Part shown: piece after piece, positions 42,073 to 49,711 of the stretch
How the letters are laid out: every line of letters starts with the position of its first letter
Numbering within the stretch: the stretch's first letter is position 1
Assembly (NCBI RefSeq): GCF_007828955.1
Contig: NZ_VIVR01000001.1
Coordinates: 7,564,001 to 7,628,000 of the forward strand
Length of the DNA stretch: 64,000 nucleotides
Source of the DNA: Kitasatospora atroaurantiaca
GTDB lineage: Bacteria; Actinomycetota; Actinomycetes; Streptomycetales; Streptomycetaceae
Direction of reading: 5' to 3'
Notes under the pieces: generated by a model
Told to the model about the DNA's origin: nothing
What the model saw: the letters and a program-made list of their open reading frames with translations, nothing else
Database searches by the model: none
Position numbers and translations under genes: made by a program

Positions 42073-42789
42073 TCACCTCCATACGTCGTGGTAGGTGTCG
42101 CTGCCCGAGGGCGCGCTGGTGGCGGTCCGGTTGCCGCCGGGCTCCCACTCGACGGTGCCGTCGGGGTTCCTCCTGAAGTACTTGTACTCGTACGCGGTGT
42201 TGGGTGGCAGGGCCGTCGAGCCGCTCCAGAAGGGGTAGTTCGCCGAGGCGAGCGGCACGGCGCGGTCGGTGTCCCAGCTGCCGAGGGCCGGCAGTGAGCC
42301 GCTGACGTAGACGTTCTGCCCGTACCAGGTGGTCGCGTCGACGGTGAAGGCCGTGGTGACCGGCGTCGTGGCACCGGCCCAGGTGTCCCTGGCCGAGCCC
42401 GAGGTGCCCGCTGCGGCGGTGGTCAGGAGCTGGTCGGGGCCGGGTTGCCAGGTGATGTTCCCGTCCCGGTCCTTGGCTAGGTACTTGTACCGGACGGTTG
42501 TGGCGGTCGGCAGGGAGCTGAGCGTGACGCTCCAGGTGTGGCCGGACCACACCAGCGGGACGGCCACCTCGGGCGACCAGTTGCCGAGCGCTGCGACGGA
42601 CCCTACGAGATAGAGCGGGCCGGGCGGGGGCGACCCGCCCAGGACGAAGGTCTCCGTGGCGGCGGCCTCCGAGCTGCCGGACTCCGCCGCCCGCGCGGTG
42701 CCGACCTGCGCCGGAAGGCTCAGTAGGAGGGCGGCGAGGGCCGCGACCAGCACGGTGCGCAGCAGAGCCCTGTGGGCATGACGGATCAT
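42073..42789 (-). CDS. Secreted protein made of two CBM20 starch-binding domains
   Basis: Exported 238-residue protein. After a signal peptide (MIRHAHRALLRTVLVAALAALLLSLP ... ARA) it has only two carbohydrate-binding modules of family 20. The first (about 50-140) has PLYLVGSVAALGNWSPE and VRYKYLAKDRDGNITWQPG. The second (about 145-238) has NVYVSGSLPALGSWDTD and YEYKYFRRNPDGTVEWEPG. The Trp residues in the W-x-P-G loops are the starch contacts. No catalytic domain exists, so it should bind starch without cutting it, or be the tail of a lost amylase. GGGAGAA precedes ATG 42789. Confidence 0.85.
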   Translation of the reverse strand: MIRHAHRALLRTVLVAALAALLLSLPAQVGTARAAESGSSEAAATETFVLGGSPPPGPLYLVGSVAALGNWSPEVAVPLVWSGHTWSVTLSSLPTATTVRYKYLAKDRDGNITWQPGPDQLLTTAAAGTSGSARDTWAGATTPVTTAFTVDATTWYGQNVYVSGSLPALGSWDTDRAVPLASANYPFWSGSTALPPNTAYEYKYFRRNPDGTVEWEPGGNRTATSAPSGSDTYHDVWR

Positions 42790-42880
42790 CGGGTTCTCCC
42801 GTGCGTACAGGGTGGTTGTGGGCCCGACGCCATTGGGGGCCAGGACCGGCACGGTGAGCGGGCCGGGCGTTGACGAGACT

Positions 42881-42904
42881 CCCTCAAGTCTGAGGGTGCG
42901 TCAA
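42881..42904 (-). promoter_or_regulatory. Candidate promoter/operator of the CBM20 gene
   Basis: Minus-strand TTGACG (42904-42899) is a -35 candidate. Immediately inside the spacer lies the inverted repeat CCCTCA-agtc-TGAGGG (42881-42896). The -10 region (AGTCTC) is weak. The inverted repeat may be an operator. Confidence 0.45.
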
Positions 42905-42921
42905 CACTTGTCTGAAAGATT

Positions 42922-42950
42922 TTGCAGAAACTTGCGGAAACATTTTGCGA
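42922..42950. promoter_or_regulatory. MalR/Reg1-like direct repeats upstream of the CBM20 gene
   Basis: TTGCAGAAAC (42922-42931) and TTGCGGAAAC (42932-42941) are tandem 10-bp repeats, followed by a third partial TTGCGA (42945-42950). Streptomyces amylase and maltose genes are known to carry TTGCAG/CTTGCA heptamers bound by MalR/Reg1. The position, about 18 bases upstream of the candidate -35 box of a starch-binding gene, fits. The link is by recalled motif, not proof. Confidence 0.5.
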
Positions 42951-43116
42951 GCCCTGCTGCTCCGAGGAGGGCTACGCCGACAGGGCACACCTGGCGGGGC
43001 CGAACGGGAAAGGGCACGGATGCGGAGCGGTGCGCCACTGCGATGGCGGCACTGGCCGGCGGTCGGCCGGACGGCGCTCGTGGCGACGCTGGTCGCGCTG
43101 GATCCTCCCGCCCGCC
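42951..43116. other. Gap between MalR-like repeats and the dioxygenase remnant
   Basis: About 165 bp without a convincing gene or hairpin. Confidence 0.4.
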
Positions 43117-43542
43117 TCAGCCTGCCGGTTGGCCACCTCCGCCGGAGCCGCTGGTGCTGTTCGGGTCGACTCCGACGGTGATCGTGGCGGTGTAGCCGCC
43201 GCCCGCAGAGCCGCTGACCGTCAGCAGCCCGTCCTTGACCCCGCCGCCGGTGTAGACCATGTCGCTGCCGAGCTTCGTCCAGCTGCCGGTGTGCCTGGTG
43301 TAGGGCGCGACGGCGGTGACCGCCTCGACGATGCTGTCGTCGAGGTAGTACGGCCCTTGCGTCATCTCCGAGGTCAGGACGCACACACTGCTCGCCGTTG
43401 CAGCGGCCGATGTTGCGGTGGAGGCGGACGCCGCGGCCGAGCCCGCCTTGGAGGAGCAGCCGGTGAGGCCCAGTCCGACGGCCCCCAGCACACTGCCGCC
43501 CAGGGCGAGGAGTTGTCGTCGGTCGAGATCGGAGTTGTCCAT
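43117..43542 (-). pseudogene. Intradiol-dioxygenase-like Tat lipoprotein lacking its catalytic core
   Basis: Open frame of 141 residues. The N-terminus is intact: Tat motif DRRQLLALGG and lipobox LTGC, then CVLTSEMTQGPYYLDDSIVEAV, which matches the N-terminal arm of Streptomyces intradiol ring-cleavage dioxygenases. It then jumps to a C-terminal end (GSDMVYTGGG, LLTVSGSAGGGYTATITVGVDP). The central ~150 residues with the Tyr/Tyr/His/His iron ligands are missing, yet the frame is kept. Most likely an in-frame internal deletion; it could still yield an exported lipoprotein. ATG lies 6 bases after TAGCGT. Confidence 0.7.
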
Positions 43543-43548
43543 GCGGCG

Positions 43549-43554
43549 ACGCTA
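43549..43554 (-). promoter_or_regulatory. -10 box, leaderless transcript
   Basis: Minus-strand TAGCGT with 6 bases to ATG 43542. The inverted repeat cctcccagggagg lies just upstream. Confidence 0.45.
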
Positions 43555-43643
43555 AGGCGCCTCCCTGGGAGGCTGATGAGCCCCGCGCCAAATCCTGATG
43601 AGCAAGCAGCCGTTCGGCTCAGCGGCGATCCCCGCGATCCCGC

Positions 43644-43680
43644 CGGTCCGGGGACGGCTGGGCGAGCCGTCCCCGGACCG
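43644..43680 (-). terminator. Terminator hairpin after the acylase gene
   Basis: CGGTCCGGGGACGGCT-gggcg-AGCCGTCCCCGGACCG, a perfect 16-bp stem, 8 bases after the stop of the penicillin-acylase-family gene. Confidence 0.88.
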
Positions 43681-43688
43681 CCACCGGA

Positions 43689-46490
43689 TCAGCGGTGGGT
43701 CTGGAACTGGACGACCTGCTGGTAGGTCGGCCGGTTCTGCCAGGTGGTCTTGGCGTCCGTGACACCGCCGAGCGGCCGCTGGATGATGGTGTCCGCGCAC
43801 CACTGGTCGCCGGCCGAGCAGTCGGCGTCACCCGGGTAGACCTGGGCCGGGGTCTGCGCGAGCGCCCGCTTGAGGCTGTCGAGCAGGACGGTCCGGCAGG
43901 CCACCAGGTCGCCCCCACCGCAGTACGGCCGCGCGAGCGGACCGGCCACCTGCTCGCCGAGAACGGACCGGAGGTCCTTGTCCAGGTAGCTCCACCAGCC
44001 GTACTGGAAGGCCGAACCCTTGTGCGGGATCGACTCGTTGGCGCTCACCCCGCCGCTGGTCGGCCCGGTCTGGCCGCCCGACGGGGACTCGTTGATCTGC
44101 AGCGCCCCGGTGAGCGCGGCGAACAGCCCGTCGCCCAGGCCGGGCCGGAACACGCCGTCCGCCAGCAGCGGCCACCAGGCGTCCATCGCCCGGACGGCCT
44201 CCGCGTCCGTGTAGGTATGGCTGCCGGACGAGGTCTCCCGGCGCAGCGCACCGCCGGCCTGCCAGTTCTCCAGCTTCTGCACGGCCGTGGCCAGCGCGGG
44301 ATCGCTCACCGGTGCGCTGCGGATCACCCGCAGCAGCTCCGGCAGGACGTCCTCCGCCCGCAGGTCGGCCAGTGCCGCGCTCTCCATCGCCTGGGTGAGC
44401 GAACTGCGGGTCACCTTGCCGCCGTTGCGCAGCAGCGCCTTGACCCGGTCGTCCAGCAGGTTGCCGCGGTGCACCGAGCCGTTGCCGAAGCCCGCCGACG
44501 CGAAGGAGAGGGCCTGCTTGTTGTTCCAGGAGATGTAGTAGTCCTGGTCGACCGACTGCGGGTGCTCCGCGGGCGGGGTGTATCTGGCGGTGTTGGCGGC
44601 CGGGTCGAAGTCCCGCCACTCGTAGGCGGCTTCGGCCCGCACGGGGAGTCCGGGGTCGACGCCGGCCGCTCGGACGGGATTGCTGCCGGAGTTGTAGTAC
44701 GCCGTGTGCCGGGAGTCGGCGTAGAACCAGTTGAAGGTGTAGTTGATGTTCTGCGCTGCCTGCTGGAAGCTCGCCGGATCGCGTACCGCGCCCGGGTCGT
44801 TGAGCATCTGGAAGCCGATGATCGAGTCGGCCTCGTGCCGGTAGGTGGAGCGCAGCGAGGTGAAGGCGACCGGCTTGCCGCCGACCGTCCCACGGGCCGT
44901 CACCAACCCGTACTTGGAGCGGTACATCACCAGGGTGTAGGAGCCGGCCGCGGTGGAGTCGGCGGTGGTCGGGCTCCAGGCGTTCTTCCGCTCCAGGCGT
45001 TCCAGCGGGAGGCACTGGCCGTGCCAGAGGTAGGAGTTGGCGGCGAGGGTGGCGGGGGAGCCGTCGGTGGTGCAGAGCGGTACGGCGTAGGTGTCGGTGA
45101 TGTCCTGCCCGGCCGAGGTCGCGCTCCAGGCGTAGTCCTGGCCACGGCCCAGCTGGACGTAGAAGCTCAGCCCGGCGAAGGCCGCACCGCGCGCACTGAT
45201 CCCCGGGCCCTGGAGCTCTTCCAGCATCAGCAGCTGCGGCGCGAAGTAGCCGGTCTGCGGGCCGAAGACGGCGACGGGGTGCCCGTCGTCGGTGTGGCTC
45301 CCGGACACCACCAGGGCGTTGGACATGCCGTGTTTGGCGCTGAGCAGGTTGCCCGGCAGCAGTCCGGGCGCCTTGGTGGCGGTCTGCGTACCCGTCCCGG
45401 TGGCGTCGTAGATCATCCGCTCGGGCACCACCGAACCGGCGTCCGGCAGGGCGGTTCCCTGCGGCTCGTCCGGCGGCAGCGCGTACGGGAAGCGCTGCCC
45501 GTTGTGCAGGGTCAGGACGGCCTCGGGGTCGTCGGCCTCGCGCAGTGACTTCCAGACCGCGTCGCCGGCCTCCTTCCCGTACTTCGCCTCGGCCGCCGAC
45601 TTGACCTGGGCCGACGGCAGTTCGCCCCCGCCGCCCGCGCCGAACAGTGCGCCGACCACCGAGGCGAGCGCGACCAGGTCGGTGAGCTTGAAGGCTTCGA
45701 TCCCGCCGGCGTTGGTGATCGGGTCGACGTGGCCGGTGAGGTCGTACTCGCCGGGGAAGTACCGGCCGTTGTACGACTCCTTGATGTACTGGTTGATGCC
45801 GTCGAGGTAGGCCCGGGCGTCGTCCAGCGCCTGGCGGGCCCGGTCGCCCTGGCCGGAGATCGCGTCGATCTGCCGCTGCAGCTCGTCCTCGGTGTAGGGG
45901 GCGGCCTGCCAGAAGCTCTGCTCCAGCTGCCGGTTGGCGGCGGCCCCGCCGGCGAAGCCGGAGAGCTGGCCGCGCCCGACGTGCCGGAAGAGGTCCATCA
46001 GCCAGAGCCGGTCCTGCGCGGCGGCGTAGCCCGCGCCGTACTCGGTGCCGTAGCGGGTGGTGCCGGTGATGTGGGGGACACCGGTGGCCTTGTCCCGGAC
46101 GATCGTGACATCGGAGCGGGGCTTGCTGGTACTGGCCACCTGGTCGGCGGGGACCCCGAAGGAGGCGTCGTTGAAGAAGCTGCGCAGCGAGGCGTCGGTC
46201 AGGCCCGGGTAGGCGCTCGCGAGTCCGGCGTACGGGGCGAGTTGGTCGTCGGTGTGGGCGGGGCGGGTCCCGAAGACGCGGTTGGCGAGGATGTCGGCGA
46301 GGGTGGCGTTGCCGTTCTCGCCGGGCGGCAGGATGTCCAGGCAGTGCCCGCCGCAGTAGTCGGTGGCAACGGCGGTGGCAGCGGCTGCGCCGGCGGGCGC
46401 GGCAGGGGCGGCTGCCATGGTTCCGGCTGCCAGGAGGGCGGCCGCGAGGGTGGCGGCCTGGAGTCTGAGCGTGTGGATGCGTCGATGCAT
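43689..46490 (-). CDS. Secreted penicillin-acylase-family Ntn hydrolase
   Basis: Exported amidohydrolase precursor of 933 residues. A signal peptide (MHRRIHTLRLQAATLAAALLAAG) is followed by the alpha chain with DVTIVRDKATGVPHITG and YGAGYAAAQDRLWLMDLFRHVGRGQLSGF. The spacer ends at AKHGMSNALVVSG, where Ser-Asn is the expected autoprocessing site and Ser the N-terminal nucleophile of the beta chain. The residue before this Ser is Met; other members often have Gly or Ala. Family substrates include penicillins, acyl-homoserine lactones and lipopeptides; none can be assigned. GGAGGAG lies before ATG 46490. Confidence 0.93.
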   Translation of the reverse strand: MHRRIHTLRLQAATLAAALLAAGTMAAAPAAPAGAAAATAVATDYCGGHCLDILPPGENGNATLADILANRVFGTRPAHTDDQLAPYAGLASAYPGLTDASLRSFFNDASFGVPADQVASTSKPRSDVTIVRDKATGVPHITGTTRYGTEYGAGYAAAQDRLWLMDLFRHVGRGQLSGFAGGAAANRQLEQSFWQAAPYTEDELQRQIDAISGQGDRARQALDDARAYLDGINQYIKESYNGRYFPGEYDLTGHVDPITNAGGIEAFKLTDLVALASVVGALFGAGGGGELPSAQVKSAAEAKYGKEAGDAVWKSLREADDPEAVLTLHNGQRFPYALPPDEPQGTALPDAGSVVPERMIYDATGTGTQTATKAPGLLPGNLLSAKHGMSNALVVSGSHTDDGHPVAVFGPQTGYFAPQLLMLEELQGPGISARGAAFAGLSFYVQLGRGQDYAWSATSAGQDITDTYAVPLCTTDGSPATLAANSYLWHGQCLPLERLERKNAWSPTTADSTAAGSYTLVMYRSKYGLVTARGTVGGKPVAFTSLRSTYRHEADSIIGFQMLNDPGAVRDPASFQQAAQNINYTFNWFYADSRHTAYYNSGSNPVRAAGVDPGLPVRAEAAYEWRDFDPAANTARYTPPAEHPQSVDQDYYISWNNKQALSFASAGFGNGSVHRGNLLDDRVKALLRNGGKVTRSSLTQAMESAALADLRAEDVLPELLRVIRSAPVSDPALATAVQKLENWQAGGALRRETSSGSHTYTDAEAVRAMDAWWPLLADGVFRPGLGDGLFAALTGALQINESPSGGQTGPTSGGVSANESIPHKGSAFQYGWWSYLDKDLRSVLGEQVAGPLARPYCGGGDLVACRTVLLDSLKRALAQTPAQVYPGDADCSAGDQWCADTIIQRPLGGVTDAKTTWQNRPTYQQVVQFQTHR

Positions 46491-46689
46491 GCCGGCTCCT
46501 CCGTTGAAGCTACGGGGAGTTGACGGTAGGTCGGTTACTGGCCGGTTGCCTAGTGGCGTGCATGTCATTCGCCAAATCTTCTGCCGTGGGCCTCCGGACG
46601 CGGTCCGTCCGTGGCGGTGTCCACGCCGTTGTCAGTGGTGCGTGCCACCCTGGTGGCCACCACCGGACGGTGCACGGAGAGGCAGGCAG

Positions 46690-47085
46690 ATGGACATCAC
46701 GGCAGGCGGGACGTTCGAGATCGAGTCATGGGAGCCGGAGATCATCGACGATGAGCCGGGTGCCTCGCTCGGCCGGGTGCGGATCACCAAGGTCTTCCAC
46801 GGGGATCTCAAGGGCACCAGCACCGCGCACCTGCTCACGGTCGCGGACGGCGCCGGCAACCCGGCGGTCTACGTCGCGGTGGAGCGCTTCACGGGTGAGG
46901 TGCTCGGCCGGCGGGGCTCCTTCGTGCTGCACCACAGCGCGCCGGGCAGCCACGGTGAGCGGCTGGCGGTCCGCGTGGTCCCGGGGACAGGCACCGAGGA
47001 CCTCACCGGGCTCACCGGAGCGTTCGAGATCCTGAACGACACGGACGGCGGCCACTCCTACACGCTGGAGGGTCAGCTGGGGTGA
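46690..47085 (+). CDS. DUF3224 domain protein
   Basis: Small cytoplasmic beta-barrel protein of 131 residues. It shows the family pattern GTFEIESWEPEIIDDEPGASLGRVRITKVFHGDLKGTSTAHLLTV, VYVAVERFTGEVLGRRGSFVLHH and a final LTGAFEIL...HSYTLEGQL. The family is allene-oxide-cyclase-like in fold; function is unknown. GAGAGG precedes ATG 46690. The 3' end overlaps the convergent pseudouridine synthase gene by 13 bp. Confidence 0.85.
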   Translation: MDITAGGTFEIESWEPEIIDDEPGASLGRVRITKVFHGDLKGTSTAHLLTVADGAGNPAVYVAVERFTGEVLGRRGSFVLHHSAPGSHGERLAVRVVPGTGTEDLTGLTGAFEILNDTDGGHSYTLEGQLG

Positions 47086-48017
47086 CGGCCTGGAGCACCC
47101 GCCGGCCAGGCTTCGAGCGTGCGCGTGCTGGTGAGGCTTAGCGCGGCGCCGGAGATGGGGTCGGTGAACTCAAGGGTCCTGGCGAGCAGCTGCAGCGGTC
47201 GGCTGAAGTCGTCCGGCGCGGGGTCGGGCAGGACGCGCGGGTAGAGCGGGTCGGCGAGGATCGGGACGCCGAGGCTGCTCATGTGCAGCCGCAGCTGGTG
47301 GGTCCGTCCGGTGACGGGCAGCAGCCGGTACCGGCCGAGGCCGTCGCGCCGCTCGGCCAGCTCGATGCGGCTCCGGCTGTTGGGCGGCCCGGCGACCTCG
47401 CGGGCGGCCAGGTCGCCACGCTCCTTGACGATCCGGCTGCACACCGTGCGCGGCAGCTCCAGCGCGGGGTCGTACGGGGCGATGGCCTCGTACTCCTTGC
47501 GGACCAGGCGGTCCTGGAAGAGGCCCTGGTACGCGCCGCGGTGCTCGCGCCGGACGACGAACATGGCCAGCCCTGCGGTGAGCCGGTCGAGCCGGTGCGC
47601 GGGGCTGAGCTCGGGCAGCCGCAGGTCGCGGCGCAGCCGGGCCAGCGCCGTCTCGGCGACGTGCCGGCCGCGCGGAGCCATGGCCAGGAAGTGCGGCTTG
47701 TCGACGACCACCACGTTGTCGTCGCGGTGCACGATCGTGATCGGGAACGGCACGGGGACTTCGTCGGGCAGGTCGCGGTGGTACCAGACGTACCCGCCCG
47801 GCGTGAACGGCGTGTCGGGCGTCACCGGCCCGTCCGCCCCGATAATGGCCCGCTCGTCCAGCATCCCGTCGATCAGCGAGGCGGGCACCGGCAGCCGCTC
47901 CACCAGGTGGTCGCGCACGGTCGCCCACGGCCCGGTGGCGGGCAGCCGCAGCCGCACGGGGTCGATCCCGTGTCGCTGCGGCAGGGGCGCGGGCGGCGCC
48001 GGGGTTCTGCGTCTCAT
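47073..48017 (-). CDS. RluA-family pseudouridine synthase
   Basis: rRNA/tRNA pseudouridine synthase of 314 residues. The catalytic Asp is in SPAHRLDRLTAGLAMF (HRLDxxTxGL). Other family landmarks are VVVVDKPHFLAM, RKEYEAIAPY and GRTHQLRLHMSSLGVPILADPLYP. There is no N-terminal S4 domain, but a short linker-like segment is present. ATG 48017 has TAGGCT 8 bases upstream and no ribosome site. The target uridine is not predictable from sequence. Confidence 0.93.
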   Translation of the reverse strand: MRRRTPAPPAPLPQRHGIDPVRLRLPATGPWATVRDHLVERLPVPASLIDGMLDERAIIGADGPVTPDTPFTPGGYVWYHRDLPDEVPVPFPITIVHRDDNVVVVDKPHFLAMAPRGRHVAETALARLRRDLRLPELSPAHRLDRLTAGLAMFVVRREHRGAYQGLFQDRLVRKEYEAIAPYDPALELPRTVCSRIVKERGDLAAREVAGPPNSRSRIELAERRDGLGRYRLLPVTGRTHQLRLHMSSLGVPILADPLYPRVLPDPAPDDFSRPLQLLARTLEFTDPISGAALSLTSTRTLEAWPAGAPGRHPS

Positions 48018-48025
48018 CGCGAGCC

Positions 48026-48031
48026 AGCCTA
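48026..48031 (-). promoter_or_regulatory. -10 box, leaderless or very short leader
   Basis: Minus-strand TAGGCT with 8 bases to ATG 48017. Confidence 0.4.
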
Positions 48032-48092
48032 GTCCAGCACCGACCGAGCCCGACCCGGCCCGACAGGCGGGCCCGGGACCGCCGCGATCAGA

Positions 48093-49622
48093 TCAGATGT
48101 CGCGGAAGGTCTCGATCCGCGCCCCGATGGAGTTGAGCCGCTCGGCGAGGTCCTCGTACCCGCGGTTGATGACGTAGACGTTGCGCAGGACGGACGTCCC
48201 CTCGGCCGCGAGCATGGCCAGCAGGATGACCACGGCCGGGCGCAGGGCCGGCGGGCAGACCATCTCCGCCGCCCGCCACCGGGTCGGCCCCTGGACGAGG
48301 ACGCGGTGCGGGTCGAGCAGTTTGACGTCCGCGCCGAGCCGGGTCAGCTCGGTCAGGTAGATGGCGCGGTTGTCGTAGACCCAGTCGTGGATCAGGGTCG
48401 TGCCGTGCGCGGCCGCGGCGATGGCCGCGAAGAACGGGATGTTGTCGATGTTGATGCCCGGGAAGGGCATCGGGTGGATCTTGTCGATCGGAGCGGTGAG
48501 CTTCGACGGACGGACGGTCAGGTCCGCCAGCCGGGTGCGCCCGTTGTCCGCGGGGTACTCGGGGCTGCGGTCGTGGTCCAGGCCCATCTCCTCCAGCACC
48601 GCGAGTTCGATCTCCAGGAACTCGACCGGGACGCGGCGGATCGTCAGCTCCGAGGAGGTGACCACGGCCGCGGCGAGCAGGCTCATCGCCTCCACCGGGT
48701 CCTCGGCCGGCGCGTAGTCGACGTCACAGGTGATGTCGGGCAGGCCGTGGACGGTCAGCGTGGTGGTGCCGATGCCCTCGACGCGTACACCGAGCTGCTC
48801 CAGGAAGAAGCACAGGTCCTGGACCATGTAGTTGGAGCTCGCGTTGCGGATGACGCTGACGCCGTCGTGCCGGGCGGCGGCCAGCAGGGCGTTCTCGGTG
48901 ACAGTGTCCCCGCGCTCGGTCAGCACGATCGGCCGGGTGGGGGAGACCCCGGGGTCGACGGTCGCGTGGTAGCTGCCACCGGTGGTCGCCACCTCGAGAC
49001 CGAACCGGCGCAGCGCGGTGAGGTGCGGCTGGACGGTACGGGTGCCGAGGTCGCAGCCCCCCGCGTAGGGGATCTCGAAGCGCTCCGCGCGGTGCATCAG
49101 CGGGCCCAGGAACATCAGGACGCTGCGCGTCCGGCGGGCCGCCTCGACGTTCATCGCGCCCAGGTCGAGCTCGGCGGGCGGGGTGAGTTCGAGGTCGCGG
49201 CCCTCGTTGATCCAGCGGACCTTGACGCCGATGCTGGTCAGCACGTCGAGGATGCGGTAGACCTCCTCGATCCGGGCGACCTGGCGCAGCGTGGTGCGGC
49301 CCGTGGTCAGCAGGGAGGCGCAGAGGAGGGCGACACAGGCGTTCTTGCTGGTACGGACGTCGATGGTGCCCGCCAGCCGGGTGCCGCCGACGACGCGCAG
49401 GTGCATCGGGCCTGCGTAGCCGAGCGAGACGATCTCGCTGTCCAGAGCCTCGCCGATCCGGGCGATCATCTCAAGGCTGATGTTCTGCTTGCCCTGCTCG
49501 ATCCGGTTGACGGCGCTCTGGCTGGTACCGAGAGCCTCCCCGAGCTGTGCCTGTGTCAGGCTCCGGTGCTGCCGGGCGTCACGGATGAGCTTGCCGATAC
49601 GCATGAGGTAGTCGTCGGTCAC
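48093..49622 (-). CDS. XRE HTH fused to a MurA-type enolpyruvyl transferase
   Basis: Fusion of 509 residues. An XRE/Cro HTH occupies residues 8-65 (RDARQHRSLTQAQLGEALGTSQSAVNRIEQGKQNIS). From about 73 on it is an EPSP/MurA double-barrel: LRVVGGTRLAGTIDVRTSKNACVALL, the active-site loop AGGCDLGTRTVQPH with the catalytic Cys kept near 190, and KIHPMPFPGINIDN. MurA joins PEP to UDP-GlcNAc, the first step of peptidoglycan synthesis, and is the fosfomycin target. This is surely not the housekeeping copy. The HTH suggests a moonlighting regulator that reads precursor level. The start is GTG 49622, leaderless. Confidence 0.93.
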   Translation of the reverse strand: MTDDYLMRIGKLIRDARQHRSLTQAQLGEALGTSQSAVNRIEQGKQNISLEMIARIGEALDSEIVSLGYAGPMHLRVVGGTRLAGTIDVRTSKNACVALLCASLLTTGRTTLRQVARIEEVYRILDVLTSIGVKVRWINEGRDLELTPPAELDLGAMNVEAARRTRSVLMFLGPLMHRAERFEIPYAGGCDLGTRTVQPHLTALRRFGLEVATTGGSYHATVDPGVSPTRPIVLTERGDTVTENALLAAARHDGVSVIRNASSNYMVQDLCFFLEQLGVRVEGIGTTTLTVHGLPDITCDVDYAPAEDPVEAMSLLAAAVVTSSELTIRRVPVEFLEIELAVLEEMGLDHDRSPEYPADNGRTRLADLTVRPSKLTAPIDKIHPMPFPGINIDNIPFFAAIAAAAHGTTLIHDWVYDNRAIYLTELTRLGADVKLLDPHRVLVQGPTRWRAAEMVCPPALRPAVVILLAMLAAEGTSVLRNVYVINRGYEDLAERLNSIGARIETFRDI

Positions 49623-49629
49623 AGTGCAG

Positions 49630-49657
49630 ACTGTATCTCAGATATGAGATACCTCAA
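49630..49657 (-). promoter_or_regulatory. Promoter with a 20-bp palindromic operator (HTH-MurA)
   Basis: On the minus strand TTGAGG (49657-49652), a 16-bp spacer and TACAGT (49635-49630) form the promoter; GTG 49622 begins 7 bases later. The perfect palindrome GTATCTCAGATATGAGATAC (49633-49652) fills the spacer and overlaps both boxes. This is ideal for autorepression by the HTH of the encoded protein. Confidence 0.75.
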
Positions 49658-49673
49658 GTCGGGTGGGATTTCT

Positions 49674-49704
49674 GCTGATCAGGGCTGATCAGGGCATCTA
49701 GGCT
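49674..49704 (+). promoter_or_regulatory. Tandem CTGATCAGGG repeat and -10 box of the P450 gene
   Basis: CTGATCAGGG twice in tandem (49674-49683, 49684-49693), each with a TGATCA palindrome. TAGGCT (49699-49704) follows, with 7 bases to ATG 49712. The repeat covers the -35 region and may be a regulator site. Confidence 0.5.
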
Positions 49705-49711
49705 GGAGATC

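Noticed and set aside
41261..42073. Cobalamin riboswitch for the BtuF-like gene
   Set aside because: The start codon follows the -10 box by 6 bases, leaving no leader for a riboswitch, and no B12-box-like sequence was seen.
42922..43725. Plus-strand open frame over the MalR-like repeats
   Set aside because: Antisense to the dioxygenase remnant and without protein-like features. The repeats make better sense as regulatory DNA.
49674..49693. CRISPR-like direct repeats
   Set aside because: Only two adjacent 10-bp copies with no spacers. No array or cas gene was noticed anywhere in the window.
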